From Bacteroidales bacterium UBA5621 (GTDB taxonomy: Bacteria > Bacteroidota > Bacteroidia > Bacteroidales > VadinHA17), in the NCBI GenBank assembly GCA_002424525.1, contig DIKJ01000122.1:19905-37438 (forward strand): 17,534 nt of DNA, read 5' to 3'. Both the position numbers and the translations under genes were made by a program. Position 1 is the stretch's first letter. Every line of letters starts with the position of its first letter. The notes beneath the pieces are model-generated. The model saw only the letters and a list, made by a program, of their open reading frames with translations, was not told the DNA's origin and did no database searches. Of this stretch, positions 1 through 10,229 are shown one piece after another.

Positions 1-3000
1 AGGCTCAATGCGATCAGCATTCCGCAGGGCGCTGTAAAAGTTACGGCAGGTGGTGTGCCCCTCACGGAAAATGTTGATTTTACTGTTGACTATAACATGG
101 GATCCGTCAGGATCATCAATCCGGCACTCATTGAATCACAGACACCTATCCAGGTATCGCTTGAGAGCAACCAGTTCTTCGGGTTTCAGACCAAGACACT
201 GATCGGTTCACATCTCGATTACAGGATCTCCAACAACTTTAACATCGGTGGTACGATTCTGCATCTGACCGAAAGACCTTATACCCAGAAGGTGAATTAC
301 GGGGAGGAACCCATTTCCAACACAATATGGGGTCTGAACACTTCGTATAAAACCGAGTCTCAGCTGATTACTAAATTAGTTGACAAGATCCCCCTTCTTG
401 ATACAAAAACACCTTCCACCTTCTCTTTTTTCGGCGAGTTTGCCAATCTGATTCCCGGGCATTCAAAGGCGATCACAAGTGCAGGCAACTCATATATTGA
501 TGATTTTGAAGCCAGTGAAATACCTCTTGACCTGAAATCCTTTAATGCATGGAACCTGGCGAGCGTACCTCAGGGACAGGCGCAGATTTTTCCTGAGGCG
601 CGTTTCAATAATAATCTTGTAAGCGGGTTTAACCGCGCAAAGCTGGCATGGTATGTTATTGATCCGCTTTTCCTGCGTAACGGAGCCTCAACCCCTGATC
701 ATATCAGGCAGACCCCCGACGAGCAGTCGAGCCATTTTGTCAGGGAGATATATGAGAATGAGATATTCCCCTACAGGGAGAGCCCCAGCGGACTGCCTAC
801 AACTATAGCAGTGCTTAACCTTGCATATTATCCGGGAGAGAGGGGCCCGTATAATTATGACACCTATCCCGGCCCTTACTCAAAAGGGATGAACAGCGAC
901 GGAACACTTAATGATCCCGGAGCCCGGTGGGGTGGAATGATGAGGGAGGTTCTTACCAGTGATTTTGAAACGGCAAATGTCCAGTATGTAAAGTTCTGGC
1001 TAATGGATCCCTTCGTGGAGGATCCTTCCCATAAGGGGGGCGATCTTTATATTAATCTCGGTAACATCTCGGAGGATATCCTTCGCGATTCGAGAAAGAG
1101 TTTTGAGAACGGACTGCCGGGCTCACCGGAAGTGAAAAATGTCGACACAACCGCCTGGGGAAGAGTACCTACAATACAGGCAGTAGTCCATGCCTTTGAT
1201 AATGCTCCCGAGTCGCGCATCTACCAGGATGTCGGTCTCGACGGACTGAGAAACGAGGATGAACAATCCTTTTTTGCAAATTATCTTGAGGAAGTGATGC
1301 AGATCGTCACTCCGGAAGTTTACCAGGAAATACTGAAAGACCCGTCGAATGATGATTTCCGCTATTTCAGGGGACGACAGTATGATTTTGAAAGGGCCGG
1401 GATAATACAGAGATATAAAAGATATAACGGGAACGAAGGAAACTCACCCACATCTGAAATGTCGGAAGAGTCATTTCCGACAACGGGTTCCACATTGCCC
1501 GATATGGAGGATATCAACCGCGACAACACCTTAAGCGAAACGGAAAGCTACTATCAGTATAAGGTGAGCATCAGGCCGGAGGATATGCGGGTTGGTTCAA
1601 ATTTTATTGTCGACGAGATAGAATATGAGGCTACCTTCCCCAATGGTATAAAGTCTAAGGTTAAGTGGTATCAGTTCAAGGTCCCCATAACCGATTATGA
1701 AAAGATCATAGGGCCGATAAGGGATTTCAAATCGATCCGCTTCATGAGAATGTTCCTCAAGGAGTTTGAACAACCGGTTATCATGCGGTTTGCCAGGCTC
1801 GATCTGGTAAGGGCTGAGTGGCGAAAGTACAATATCTCCTTTATGGAGGGAGGAGAGAGGATAACAATTCCTGAGGCCGCTGACGGAACGTTTGAGATCA
1901 GCTCGGTAAGCATCGAGGAGAATTCGGGCAAGGAGCCAGTGAATTATGTGCTTCCTCCGGGGTTCGACAGAATTGTCGATCCTCAGAACCCCCAGCTGAG
2001 ACAGCTTAATGAGCAGTCGATGGTTCTCAGGGTCCAGGATCTCGGGGACGGCGATGCCCGGGCGGCGTTCAGGAACGTCAATCTTGATATCAGGCAGTAC
2101 CGCCGCCTGCGGATGGAGGTGCATGCCGAAGCGATAATCGGACAACCCTTATACGATGATGAGCTGACTGCCTTCATAAGAATCGGATCTGATTATAAGG
2201 GCAATTTCTACGAGTATGAGCTTCCGCTGAAGCTTACTCTCCCGGGCCGTTATGAAGACAAAAGCGAAGCGTCCAGGGCTCTGGTCTGGCCGGATGAAAA
2301 CAGCTTCAACATCGATCTGACCGTTTTCCAGGAAGCAAAACAGGAGCGTAACCGGCAGATGCAGGAACCCGGATCGTCCCTGAGCGCTACGGATGTATTC
2401 ATTTATAACGCCGGACCGGCCAGGGTATCTGTCTCAGGTAATCCCAACCTGAGCAATGTGAGGGTTATCATGGTAGGTGTTAGGAATCCTATAAAGACCA
2501 GGAGAACGGGACCCGACGACGGAAACCCGAAATCGGGTGAGATATGGGTTAATGAATTGAGGCTTAGTGATTTCAAAGAGGATGGCGGGTGGGCAGCCAA
2601 CGCCCATCTGCAGGCCCGGCTAGCCGATTTCGGCACAGTCGATATGGTTGCACAGGCCAGCACCCCCGGTTGGGGAAGCATCGACAAGAAGGTCAACGAG
2701 AGGAGCAAGGAGCAGATTCTCAAGTATGATATCTCTTCAAGCTTCGAGATGGGAAAATTCTTCCCGGAGAAGCTGGGAGTCCGCTTTCCGGTCTATGTAG
2801 GCTTTTCGGAGTCACGCATCAAACCTCAGTATAACCCTCTCGATCCTGACATCCTCCTTAACGAGGCACTTGACGATGCGGCCAGCAAGGCAGACAGAGA
2901 CTCGATAAGATCCATTGCGGAAGATTATGCGCGAAGGAAGACAATAACCGTCAGCAATGCGGGTATAACCAGGCGGGGTGAAAAACCTCATCCCTGGGAC

Positions 3001-5460
3001 GTGGCAAATTTCAGCGTAAACTATACATTCAACGAGATTTACAGAAGCAGTACCAAAACCGAAATCGATCTTGAAAAAAATTACAGGGGAGGCCTCAATT
3101 ATGATTATCAGGCTCAGCCTGCCAATATCATGCCCTTTAGAAACGTGAAGTTCCTTAATCCGCAGGTATTCAGGATTATAAAGGATTTCAATTTCTATGC
3201 CTTCCCCAGAAGCATATCTTTCAGGACAGATATTAGCAGATTTTATAATGAGGTGAAAACCAGGAATATAAATAATCCCTACCTGATTATCAAGCCATCG
3301 TTCAGGAAAGATTTTGAATGGAGCAGGATTTTTGATTTCAAATATGATCTTACCCGACAGCTGAAATTTGACTTCACCGCGACCAACCTGGCCCGAATAG
3401 ATGAACCGCCGGGAGGAGTGGATAAGGCGAGATACGGAAATATTTATGACGACTGGCGCGATTCTGTAATGGTAAATATCCGGAACTTCGGCCGGACGGT
3501 AAACTACAATCACTTTATCAACGTAACATACACAATACCTGTAAACAAGCTTCCTCTCCTTTCGTGGATAAACGCCAATGCACGATACGGTGCGGATTAC
3601 ACCTGGCTGGCCGGGCCGCTCTTCCCCGACACCATGAACATAAACCTGGGCAACACCATTAAAAACCATAACGATCTCTCATTCTCTGCCACGGCAAACC
3701 TTACTGCACTTTACGGGAAGTCTGATTTCCTTAAGAACATTGAGAACAATACCCGTCCGGATGCCGCTCAAAGGATGCAGCCGGAGTACAAGACGGTGAC
3801 CTACACGGCTGAAAGGATCAATTTCAGGGCTGGTACGGTCAGGTTTATCAATCATAACCTGAAATCAAGGGATGTATCGGTTACGGTGACGAAGAGCGAC
3901 GGTACCGAACTGTCAGGAAAGATTGAGATATTGAGTGACAACAGGGTCAGTTTCGTATCCGATGAAGATGCAAACGGGACGAAGGTTACCGTTGAAGGAC
4001 GGGTCCAGAAGAAAAGAAATCCACTTTCTGTAACCGGGGCCTATCTTTTAAGAGCCATGATGGGTGTCAGGTCGGTAAGCCTTACCTGGCTCTCTGCGCA
4101 GGGACAATTCCTTCCCGGTTACATGCCCGGCACCAGCCTCCTCGGGATGTCTGACTATAATGATGTACTGGCCCCGGGGTGGCCGTTTATTCTGGGTTAT
4201 AACGACAGGAACTTTTTTGACAAGGCAGTCACTTCCGGCTGGCTCTCGACGGATACCCTGCTCAACACACCGGCCATGGCTAATAAAAGGATCGATATTT
4301 CGATGCGAAGTGTGGTGGAACCATTTCCGGGCCTCCGGATAGATGTCACAGCCGACAGAAGATTCCTTGAGAATGTAAGCTCTTATTATATAGCTGATTA
4401 CAATGGTAATTTTCCCGACAGTACCCGTAACCGGATTGTTTCCGGGAACTTCTCGATCTCAGTCATTTCGTGGGGTACTGCTTTTGAAAAGATATCAAAG
4501 GATAATGACTACGTGTCACCGGCATTTGAAACGTTTAAACAGAATTCCGTCATAATATCGGAGAGAAGGGCCGAAGAGAGGAGAAGGCTGGATCCTGGGT
4601 ATGATCCTGGAACAGATCCTCTTACGGGCATGCCTGTTGAAGGACCATATAAAAGCGGATACGGCCCCACATCCAGGGAGGTGCTGATACCTGCTTTTCT
4701 TGCCGCCTACACCAGAACAGATCCACGAAAGGTAGGGATGGAGACCTTCCCGTCGGCCATGAAGATGATGCCGAACTGGAGGCTGAACTTCGATGGCCTG
4801 TCGAGGTTCGCGTTCGTGCAGAAAGTGTTCAGATCGATTACTATTGCCCACCAGTACAGAAGCATTTACCAGGTAAGTTCCTACACAACCAATCTCAATT
4901 TTATGGGTAATGAGAATGGATTAAGCATGATAAGGGATCTTCAGAACAACTACATACAGCAGTATGAGATAAATGTGGTAACCCTCACCGAGCAGTTCAG
5001 TCCCCTCGTTAACGTCGACCTTAACTGGAAGAACAGCCTGACAACCCGGTTCGAATGGCGGAAATCCAGAACTGTCTCGCTGAATCTTACAAGCAATCAG
5101 ATTGCCGATGCACGGATAAATGAACTCATCTTCGGCGCCGGATACCGTTTCGATGATGTCCAGATCAGAGTAAGGACCGGCGGGGCTCAGAGGGTGCTGA
5201 GAAGCGATCTGAACCTAAGGTTCGATCTTTCCATACGTGACAACAAGACTCTTGCCAGGAAGCTGGTGGAGGATGTCAATCAGCCTGTGGTGGGTCAGAA
5301 GATATTTTCGATCAGGGCAACGGCCGATTACGTCCTGAGCGACAGGTTCAATCTGCAGGTCTTTTCCGATCACGCGATGAACAACCCCTTTGTCGCCAAT
5401 ACATTTCCGACATCAAATACCAATTTCGGGTTCAGCCTGAGATTCACGCTTGTACCCTAA
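1..5460 (+). CDS. sprA: SprA, type IX secretion outer-membrane translocon (5'-truncated by window edge)
   Basis: This is the C-terminal 1,819 codons of SprA (Sov in Porphyromonas), the giant outer-membrane beta-barrel that forms the export channel of the type IX secretion system. The frame is open from base 1, so the GTG at 55 is an internal codon, not a start. The family is usually about 2,300-2,500 residues, so roughly 500-650 N-terminal residues lie outside the window. Typical SprA stretches are visible: YIDDFEAS near base 500, YYPGERGPYNYD near 830, an Asp/Asn-rich loop DINRDNTLSETE at 1510-1545, and long runs of alternating polar and aromatic residues expected of barrel strands. It ends in FGFSLRFTLVP, a typical outer-membrane C-terminus. 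gcvH follows on the same strand after 127 bp, an arrangement I recall from other Bacteroidota. I see no frameshift and no strong terminator after the stop. Identification rests on recognised motifs and length. Confidence 0.95.
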   Translation, partial: RLNAISIPQGAVKVTAGGVPLTENVDFTVDYNMGSVRIINPALIESQTPIQVSLESNQFFGFQTKTLIGSHLDYRISNNFNIGGTILHLTERPYTQKVNYGEEPISNTIWGLNTSYKTESQLITKLVDKIPLLDTKTPSTFSFFGEFANLIPGHSKAITSAGNSYIDDFEASEIPLDLKSFNAWNLASVPQGQAQIFPEARFNNNLVSGFNRAKLAWYVIDPLFLRNGASTPDHIRQTPDEQSSHFVREIYENEIFPYRESPSGLPTTIAVLNLAYYPGERGPYNYDTYPGPYSKGMNSDGTLNDPGARWGGMMREVLTSDFETANVQYVKFWLMDPFVEDPSHKGGDLYINLGNISEDILRDSRKSFENGLPGSPEVKNVDTTAWGRVPTIQAVVHAFDNAPESRIYQDVGLDGLRNEDEQSFFANYLEEVMQIVTPEVYQEILKDPSNDDFRYFRGRQYDFERAGIIQRYKRYNGNEGNSPTSEMSEESFPTTGSTLPDMEDINRDNTLSETESYYQYKVSIRPEDMRVGSNFIVDEIEYEATFPNGIKSKVKWYQFKVPITDYEKIIGPIRDFKSIRFMRMFLKEFEQPVIMRFARLDLVRAEWRKYNISFMEGGERITIPEAADGTFEISSVSIEENSGKEPVNYVLPPGFDRIVDPQNPQLRQLNEQSMVLRVQDLGDGDARAAFRNVNLDIRQYRRLRMEVHAEAIIGQPLYDDELTAFIRIGSDYKGNFYEYELPLKLTLPGRYEDKSEASRALVWPDENSFNIDLTVFQEAKQERNRQMQEPGSSLSATDVFIYNAGPARVSVSGNPNLSNVRVIMVGVRNPIKTRRTGPDDGNPKSGEIWVNELRLSDFKEDGGWAANAHLQARLADFGTVDMVAQASTPGWGSIDKKVNERSKEQILKYDISSSFEMGKFFPEKLGVRFPVYVGFSESRIKPQYNPLDPDILLNEALDDAASKADRDSIRSIAEDYARRKTITVSNAGITRRGEKPHPWDVANFSVNYTFNEIYRSSTKTEIDLEKNYRGGLNYDYQAQPANIMPFRNVKFLNPQVFRIIKDFNFYAFPRSISFRTDISRFYNEVKTRNINNPYLIIKPSFRKDFEWSRIFDFKYDLTRQLKFDFTATNLARIDEPPGGVDKARYGNIYDDWRDSVMVNIRNFGRTVNYNHFINVTYTIPVNKLPLLSWINANARYGADYTWLAGPLFPDTMNINLGNTIKNHNDLSFSATANLTALYGKSDFLKNIENNTRPDAAQRMQPEYKTVTYTAERINFRAGTVRFINHNLKSRDVSVTVTKSDGTELSGKIEILSDNRVSFVSDEDANGTKVTVEGRVQKKRNPLSVTGAYLLRAMMGVRSVSLTWLSAQGQFLPGYMPGTSLLGMSDYNDVLAPGWPFILGYNDRNFFDKAVTSGWLSTDTLLNTPAMANKRIDISMRSVVEPFPGLRIDVTADRRFLENVSSYYIADYNGNFPDSTRNRIVSGNFSISVISWGTAFEKISKDNDYVSPAFETFKQNSVIISERRAEERRRLDPGYDPGTDPLTGMPVEGPYKSGYGPTSREVLIPAFLAAYTRTDPRKVGMETFPSAMKMMPNWRLNFDGLSRFAFVQKVFRSITIAHQYRSIYQVSSYTTNLNFMGNENGLSMIRDLQNNYIQQYEINVVTLTEQFSPLVNVDLNWKNSLTTRFEWRKSRTVSLNLTSNQIADARINELIFGAGYRFDDVQIRVRTGGAQRVLRSDLNLRFDLSIRDNKTLARKLVEDVNQPVVGQKIFSIRATADYVLSDRFNLQVFSDHAMNNPFVANTFPTSNTNFGFSLRFTLVP

Positions 5461-5526
5461 AAAAATCTTTTCCGCTTATCCCTCAAATTTGTTGTCAGCC
5501 CCGGAACTATATAAACAAAAAAAACC

Positions 5527-5534
5527 TACTTTTG
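5527..5534 (+). promoter_or_regulatory. Candidate -7 box of a gcvH promoter
   Basis: TACTTTTG matches the Bacteroidota -7 consensus TAnnTTTG exactly. It lies about 54 bases before the gcvH ATG, implying a leader of about 45-50 nt. A TTTG -33 element is not found at the usual 19-21 bp spacing; the nearest TTTG (5488-5491) is too far upstream. This is therefore half a promoter signature and gcvH might also be read through from sprA. The rest of the 127-bp gap is AT-rich and shows nothing else I can name. Confidence 0.4.
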
Positions 5535-5587
5535 GATAGTTTACATTTTCGGGCCACAGGTTCAATTAATCAAATAACAGATCAGAA

Positions 5588-5962
5588 ATGAATATTCCGG
5601 CAGATTTAGTTTATACCAAAGACCATGAATGGCTGAGGGTTGAAGGAGAAAACGGCTACATAGGTGTCACGGATTTTGCACAGGGTGAGCTGGGCGATAT
5701 CGTGTTTGTTGAGATCGAGACCCTTGGAGAGACCCTCAAAAAGGAAGAAGTTTTCGGGACCATCGAGGCTGTTAAAACAGTATCCGACATGTTCATGCCG
5801 GTAGGAGGGGAGATACTTGAGGTGAATCCTTTGCTTGAAGAGTCGCCTGAAGTAATTAACAAGGATCCTTATGGCAAAGGATGGATGATAAAGATAAAGA
5901 TTACCGATTCGTCCGAGATGTCAGGTCTTCTTTCGGCAGAGGAGTACAAGGGCCTTGTTTAA
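5588..5962 (+). CDS. gcvH: Glycine cleavage system H protein
   Basis: This is a complete 124-residue H protein, the small cytoplasmic carrier whose lipoyl arm shuttles the aminomethyl group of glycine between the P, T and L proteins of the glycine cleavage system. The lipoylation motif is clear: GTIEAVKTVSDM, with the modified lysine at K63. The N-terminal YTKDHEWLRV (9-18), IGVTDFAQGELGDIVFVE (25-42) and the C-terminal NKDPYGKGWMIKIK are all standard for the family, and the length is normal. The ATG at 5588 gives the expected N-terminus (MNIPADLVYTKDHEW). It sits downstream of sprA on the same strand and ends only 6 bp from the convergent stop of infB. No other gcv gene is present in the window, so the P, T and L genes must lie elsewhere. 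Confidence 0.97.
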   Translation: MNIPADLVYTKDHEWLRVEGENGYIGVTDFAQGELGDIVFVEIETLGETLKKEEVFGTIEAVKTVSDMFMPVGGEILEVNPLLEESPEVINKDPYGKGWMIKIKITDSSEMSGLLSAEEYKGLV

Positions 5963-5983
5963 CTGTTATCAGAGGCTCTTTTT
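5948..5983 (+). terminator. Weak candidate intrinsic terminator of gcvH
   Basis: AAGGGCCT (5948-5955) can pair with AGGCTCTT (5973-5980), with one G-U pair and a 17-nt loop, followed by a T run to 5983. The gcvH stop codon (5960-5962) sits in the loop and the last infB codons form the 3' arm. On the minus strand no T run follows, so it could only serve gcvH. The long loop makes it a weak hairpin. Confidence 0.35.
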
Positions 5984-8911
5984 CACTTCGAATTCCTGGA
6001 AGCCCTCAACCGTGTCGCCGACTTTTATATCGTTAAAGTTGGTAATGTTGAGTCCGCATTCGTAACCGCCAACTACTTCCTTGACATCATCCTTGAACCG
6101 CTTAAGGGATCCGAGTTCTCCGGTATAAATTACAATACCGTCGCGTATCACTCTTACTCTGGTATTCCTGTTGATCTTGCCTTCCCTGACATAGCATCCT
6201 GCAACCGTTCCGACTTTTGTCACTTTGAAGATATCGCGTATTTCAAGGGTTGCCACAATCTCTTCCCTGAGTTCAGGCACGAGCATGCCTTCCATAGCGG
6301 ATCGTATTTCCTCTATAGCGTTATAGATTATTGAATAGAGACGCACATCAATCTCCTCCTTCTCAGCCAGTTTTCTAGCACTCATGGAGGGGCGCACCTG
6401 GAATCCGACAATGATGGCATTGGAAGCTGCAGCCAGAAGGATGTCCGATTCGGAAATCTGTCCAACGGCCTTATGAATGATGTTGAGCTGTATCTGGGGA
6501 GTCGACAGTTTGATAAGCGAGTCGCTCAGGGCCTCAACGGATCCGTCAACATCGCCTTTCACTATAATGTTGAGCTCCTGGAAGTTGCCTATAGCTATTC
6601 GTCTGCCTATCTCATCGAGCGTTATATGCTTCTGGGTCCGGAGGCCCTGTTCTCTTTGAAGCTGTGCCCTTCTTGTGGCAATATCCTTAGCTTCGCGGTC
6701 GCTCTCCATAACATTGAACTTATCGCCCGCCTGGGGTGCACCGTTCAATCCCAGTATCAGTGCAGGCATTGCTGGTCCGGCTTCAGTGATTTTGTTACTA
6801 CGCTCGTTATACATCGCTTTCACGTGTCCAAAACAGGTTCCGGCAAGAATAATATCCCCGACCCGCAGTGTCCCGGCTTTTACAAGCACCGTGGCAGTAA
6901 ATCCTCTTCCTTTATCGAGTGAAGATTCAATAACAGTACCGAGTGCAGGCTTAACGGGGTTTGCCCTGAGCTCGAGCAATTCTGCCTCAAGCAGAACCTT
7001 GTCCAGCAGAAGCTCGATATTGAGTCCGCCTAATGCGGAGATCTCCTGCGACTGGTATTTGCCTCCCCAGTCTTCGACAAGGTAGTTCATGTTTGCCAGG
7101 GCCTCCTTGATCTTTTCGGGGTTGGCTGAAGGCTTATCTATCTTATTTATTGCAAAGACTATCGGGACACCGGCAGCGGATGCATGGTTGATGGCTTCGA
7201 TCGTCTGAGGCATGACTCCGTCGTCAGCTGCTACTACAATAATTGCGATGTCTGTTATCTGGGCACCACGGGCGCGCATGGCCGTAAAGGCTTCGTGGCC
7301 GGGTGTATCAAGGAATGTCAGTTGCCTTCCGTCATCCAGAAGAACATTATAGGCTCCTATGTGCTGTGTTATGCCACCTGCCTCTCCGGCAATGACATTG
7401 GTTCTGCGGATATAATCAAGCAGTTTTGTTTTTCCATGATCTACATGCCCCATAACGGTCACTATCGGTGGCCTTGGCCTGAGATCTTCCTCTTCGTCCT
7501 CTTCCTCCCTGACGGCTTCGAGCAGTTCCGCGCTGACAAACTCGACCTTGTAACCGAATTCATCTGCCAGCAGGGCCATGGTTTCAGCATCGAGCCTCTG
7601 ATTGATAGAGACAAACAGCCCAAGGTTCATGCAGGTGGAAATGATCTCGGTCACAGGAGTATTCATCATTGTCGCCAGTTCGTTGACAGAAACGAACTCA
7701 GTGACCTTAAGTATGTTTTTCCGGCTTTCCAGAAGATCTTCCACCTCCCTGTGCTTCTGACTGATTGCGTCCCTTTTTTCCCTGCGGTACCTCGATCCCT
7801 TTGATTTTCCCTTTGCTGTCAGCCGGGCAAGGGTCTCCTTGATCTGTTTCTGTACCTCCTCCTCATCAACCTCAGCTCTCACCGGCCTCTTCCTGACCAC
7901 CTTCTTCCCGGACTTATCTTTCTTTTCCGCAGTCCCGGGCTTGCTGACAGGAATTATCTCAACATCCTTCGATATTCTCTTCCTTTTCTTCTTGCGTCTG
8001 GATTCCTGATCTCCGTTGATCTTTACAGGTTGCTGGGGGGCACTCTTCTTTTTCTCCTCCACCGGGAGATCGATCTTGCCGACAACAGTCAATCCCGACA
8101 GTTTTCTGAACTCAGGTTTGAATAGTTCAACAGATTCCTCTTCCTGTTCTGCCGGGGTATCGGCTGCCTCTATGACATCCGGTTTATCTGATTCTGTTGC
8201 TGCGGGTGGCTCGCTTTTCGCGGCGACGACCTCTTTCTCTTCCTTCACCTCAGCCTCAGGGGCCTCTTCTGCTTTTCTGCCTGCAGGCTCATCCTTAGCT
8301 TTTTTCGGAGGTTTCCTGTCAAGATCTATCTTGCCCAGGATATGGATATCGATTTTCGGCTTTTCCGTTTTCGGCTCCTCTGTTTCCGGGGCAGTTGTTT
8401 TTTCTTTTACAGGCTCAGTTTGTTTCTTATCCTGTTCAGCAGGCTCCGCGGCAGATTTTGGTTCGGCTTCCTTTTTGGGGGGTTCGGGTTTTGCCGGCTG
8501 GGGCCTGAGTGCCTTATCGAGATCGATCTTACCGATAAGCTTGATATCGGGTTTCCTTATTTCAGTCAGGATATCGATGCTCTTTTTGGATCCTGAGGTG
8601 TCCTTGATAAGGATCTCTTCCTCTCTGTCGGCCTCTTCACCTGCGGATTTTTCGTTGACATCGTCGATCGATACCGTCTCTTTCTTCCTGTGAAGGTCTT
8701 TCAGGGCAAGTTTCTCGGATTCTTTTTTTGCACTGAGATCAGTACTGTACTCCTTGATCAGGAGAATATAAGCCTCCGGGGGTAATTTCGTGTTCGGGTT
8801 AGGATCAATGACAAACCCCTTCTTATGCAGGAATTCCACGATAGTGGCAATACCCACGTTGAATTCCCGTGCTGCTTTGCTTAATCTCGTCACCTTAATT
8901 TCGTCTGCCAT
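5969..8911 (-). CDS. infB: Translation initiation factor IF-2
   Basis: This is a 980-residue IF-2, the GTPase that places initiator tRNA on the 30S subunit and promotes subunit joining. In order: an IF2_N domain at about 1-60; a long, highly charged and probably disordered Lys/Glu/Pro/Ala linker at about 60-390; a second IF2_N-like domain at about 398-460; the G domain from about 482, with G1 motif GHVDHGKT (488-495), then the DTPGHEAF and NKIDKP motifs; and the beta-barrel and C-terminal domains to 980. The linker carries three copies of a short GKIDL motif (about 125-131, 191-197, 276-282). The residue after G1 is Lys496 where Ser is common; the GKT core is intact. It is the last gene of rimP-nusA-infB, starting 61 bp after nusA, and it ends 6 bp from the convergent gcvH. 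Confidence 0.98.
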   Translation of the reverse strand: MADEIKVTRLSKAAREFNVGIATIVEFLHKKGFVIDPNPNTKLPPEAYILLIKEYSTDLSAKKESEKLALKDLHRKKETVSIDDVNEKSAGEEADREEEILIKDTSGSKKSIDILTEIRKPDIKLIGKIDLDKALRPQPAKPEPPKKEAEPKSAAEPAEQDKKQTEPVKEKTTAPETEEPKTEKPKIDIHILGKIDLDRKPPKKAKDEPAGRKAEEAPEAEVKEEKEVVAAKSEPPAATESDKPDVIEAADTPAEQEEESVELFKPEFRKLSGLTVVGKIDLPVEEKKKSAPQQPVKINGDQESRRKKKRKRISKDVEIIPVSKPGTAEKKDKSGKKVVRKRPVRAEVDEEEVQKQIKETLARLTAKGKSKGSRYRREKRDAISQKHREVEDLLESRKNILKVTEFVSVNELATMMNTPVTEIISTCMNLGLFVSINQRLDAETMALLADEFGYKVEFVSAELLEAVREEEDEEEDLRPRPPIVTVMGHVDHGKTKLLDYIRRTNVIAGEAGGITQHIGAYNVLLDDGRQLTFLDTPGHEAFTAMRARGAQITDIAIIVVAADDGVMPQTIEAINHASAAGVPIVFAINKIDKPSANPEKIKEALANMNYLVEDWGGKYQSQEISALGGLNIELLLDKVLLEAELLELRANPVKPALGTVIESSLDKGRGFTATVLVKAGTLRVGDIILAGTCFGHVKAMYNERSNKITEAGPAMPALILGLNGAPQAGDKFNVMESDREAKDIATRRAQLQREQGLRTQKHITLDEIGRRIAIGNFQELNIIVKGDVDGSVEALSDSLIKLSTPQIQLNIIHKAVGQISESDILLAAASNAIIVGFQVRPSMSARKLAEKEEIDVRLYSIIYNAIEEIRSAMEGMLVPELREEIVATLEIRDIFKVTKVGTVAGCYVREGKINRNTRVRVIRDGIVIYTGELGSLKRFKDDVKEVVGGYECGLNITNFNDIKVGDTVEGFQEFEVKKSL

Positions 8912-8972
8912 AGATATGCCTTGCCTTTTAACTCAAAATAATTTACCGGGGTTTATATTGTATGAAAAAGTA

Positions 8973-10211
8973 TTATTCAAATTCTGCTCTTAAAATATTT
9001 ACTACTTCTTTTACGGTCTCTTCTTCCAGGTCGGTTCTTTTCACAAGATCGCTCACAGAGAGGTTCAGTACGCTTCTCGCCGTGTCGCAGCCTATTGCCT
9101 TCAGCTCATCAATTATCCAATCTTCGATCTCATCGCTGAACTCCTCGAGGTTAACATCTTCCTCATCCTCACCGCCCGGCTCCCTGTAAACATCTATCTC
9201 GTAGCCGGTAAGCTGGCTTGCAAGCTTGATATTAAGGCCGCCCTTGCCTATTGCAAGTGATACCTCGTTGGGTTTCAGATATATCTCAGCTCTTTTGGTC
9301 TCGTCGTTCAGCTTGATAGAGGTTATTTTTGCGGGGCTCAGGGCTCTCTGTATGAAAAGCTGATTGTTTGCAGTGTAATTGATGACATCGATGTTTTCGT
9401 TGCGCAGTTCCCTTACAATGCCGTGTATACGCGACCCTTTCATTCCCACGCATGCTCCTACAGGATCAATTCTTTCGTCGTAGGATTCAACTGCCACCTT
9501 GGCACGCTCGCCCGGGACCCTTACGATCTTTTTTATAGTGATAAGCCCGTCAAATATCTCAGGAACCTCGAGCTCAAAGAGCCTTTCGAGAAATACGGGA
9601 GAGGTGCGGCTAAGGATGATAAACGGAGTGTTGTTTCTCATCTCAACCTTGATAACAACAGCCCTTACCGAGTCGCCCTTGCGGAAATGATCGGAAGGTA
9701 TCTGTTCGCTTTTGGGTATTATCAGCTCGTTCCCGTCATCGTCAAGCACCAGGATCTCCCTTTTCCATACCTGATAGATCTCACCTGTGACAATCTCCCC
9801 GATCCTGTCCTTATACTTCATGTAGATATTGTTCTTTTCAAGATCGAGGATACGTGCCGTGAGGTTTTGCCTCAGGGAAAGAATGGCCCTTCTTCCGAAA
9901 TCCAGGAATTTGACTTCATCAGAAACTTCTTCTCCTGGTTCATAATCTTCATCGATCTCTTTTGCCTTGGAGAGGGGGATCTGCGTGTTGGGATCTGAAA
10001 AATCGTTATCGTCGACAACCTCACGGTTTCTCCATATTTCAAAGTCACCCTTATCGATGTTTACGATTATATCAAAATTATCCGCCGAACCATATTTCTT
10101 TATCAGCATTCCCCTGAAAACATCCTCGAGAACACTCATCATTGTCGGACGGTCGATATTTTTCAATTCCTTGAATTCCGAAAAAGTGTCGATCAAATTA
10201 ACATTTTCCAT
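8973..10211 (-). CDS. nusA: Transcription termination/antitermination factor NusA
   Basis: This is a 412-residue NusA, which binds RNA polymerase and nascent RNA to control pausing, termination and antitermination. Domains: an N-terminal polymerase-binding region at about 1-125; an S1 domain at about 135-195; KH1 at about 221-290 with GMKG at 256-259; and KH2 at about 305-345 with GKGG at 322-325. An acidic stretch (GEDEEDVNLEEFSDEIED, 347-364) follows, then a short helical C-terminal segment (to 412) resembling a helix-hairpin-helix. It lacks the two C-terminal acidic repeats of the 495-residue E. coli protein, as is usual outside Proteobacteria. It begins 18 bp after rimP and so is almost certainly co-transcribed with it. 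In E. coli NusA feeds back on its own operon, which gives context to the hairpin in the rimP leader here. Confidence 0.97.
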   Translation of the reverse strand: MENVNLIDTFSEFKELKNIDRPTMMSVLEDVFRGMLIKKYGSADNFDIIVNIDKGDFEIWRNREVVDDNDFSDPNTQIPLSKAKEIDEDYEPGEEVSDEVKFLDFGRRAILSLRQNLTARILDLEKNNIYMKYKDRIGEIVTGEIYQVWKREILVLDDDGNELIIPKSEQIPSDHFRKGDSVRAVVIKVEMRNNTPFIILSRTSPVFLERLFELEVPEIFDGLITIKKIVRVPGERAKVAVESYDERIDPVGACVGMKGSRIHGIVRELRNENIDVINYTANNQLFIQRALSPAKITSIKLNDETKRAEIYLKPNEVSLAIGKGGLNIKLASQLTGYEIDVYREPGGEDEEDVNLEEFSDEIEDWIIDELKAIGCDTARSVLNLSVSDLVKRTDLEEETVKEVVNILRAEFE

Positions 10212-10229
10212 CTGGTGTAGACCTCTATA

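Noticed and set aside
1597..3669. Long minus-strand open frames within sprA (for example 1597-2145 and 2812-3669)
   Set aside because: They lie antisense to a clearly coding SprA frame and their translations show no recognisable domain; they are shadows of its codon use.
5461..5526. Intrinsic terminator after sprA
   Set aside because: The A-run and T-run right after the stop do not enclose a GC-rich stem, so no convincing hairpin forms.
7184..8693. Plus-strand open frames antisense to infB (for example 7184-7804, 8016-8693)
   Set aside because: They mirror the IF-2 GTPase and its charged linker; their Ser/Phe-rich translations are what antisense of Lys/Glu-rich codons gives.
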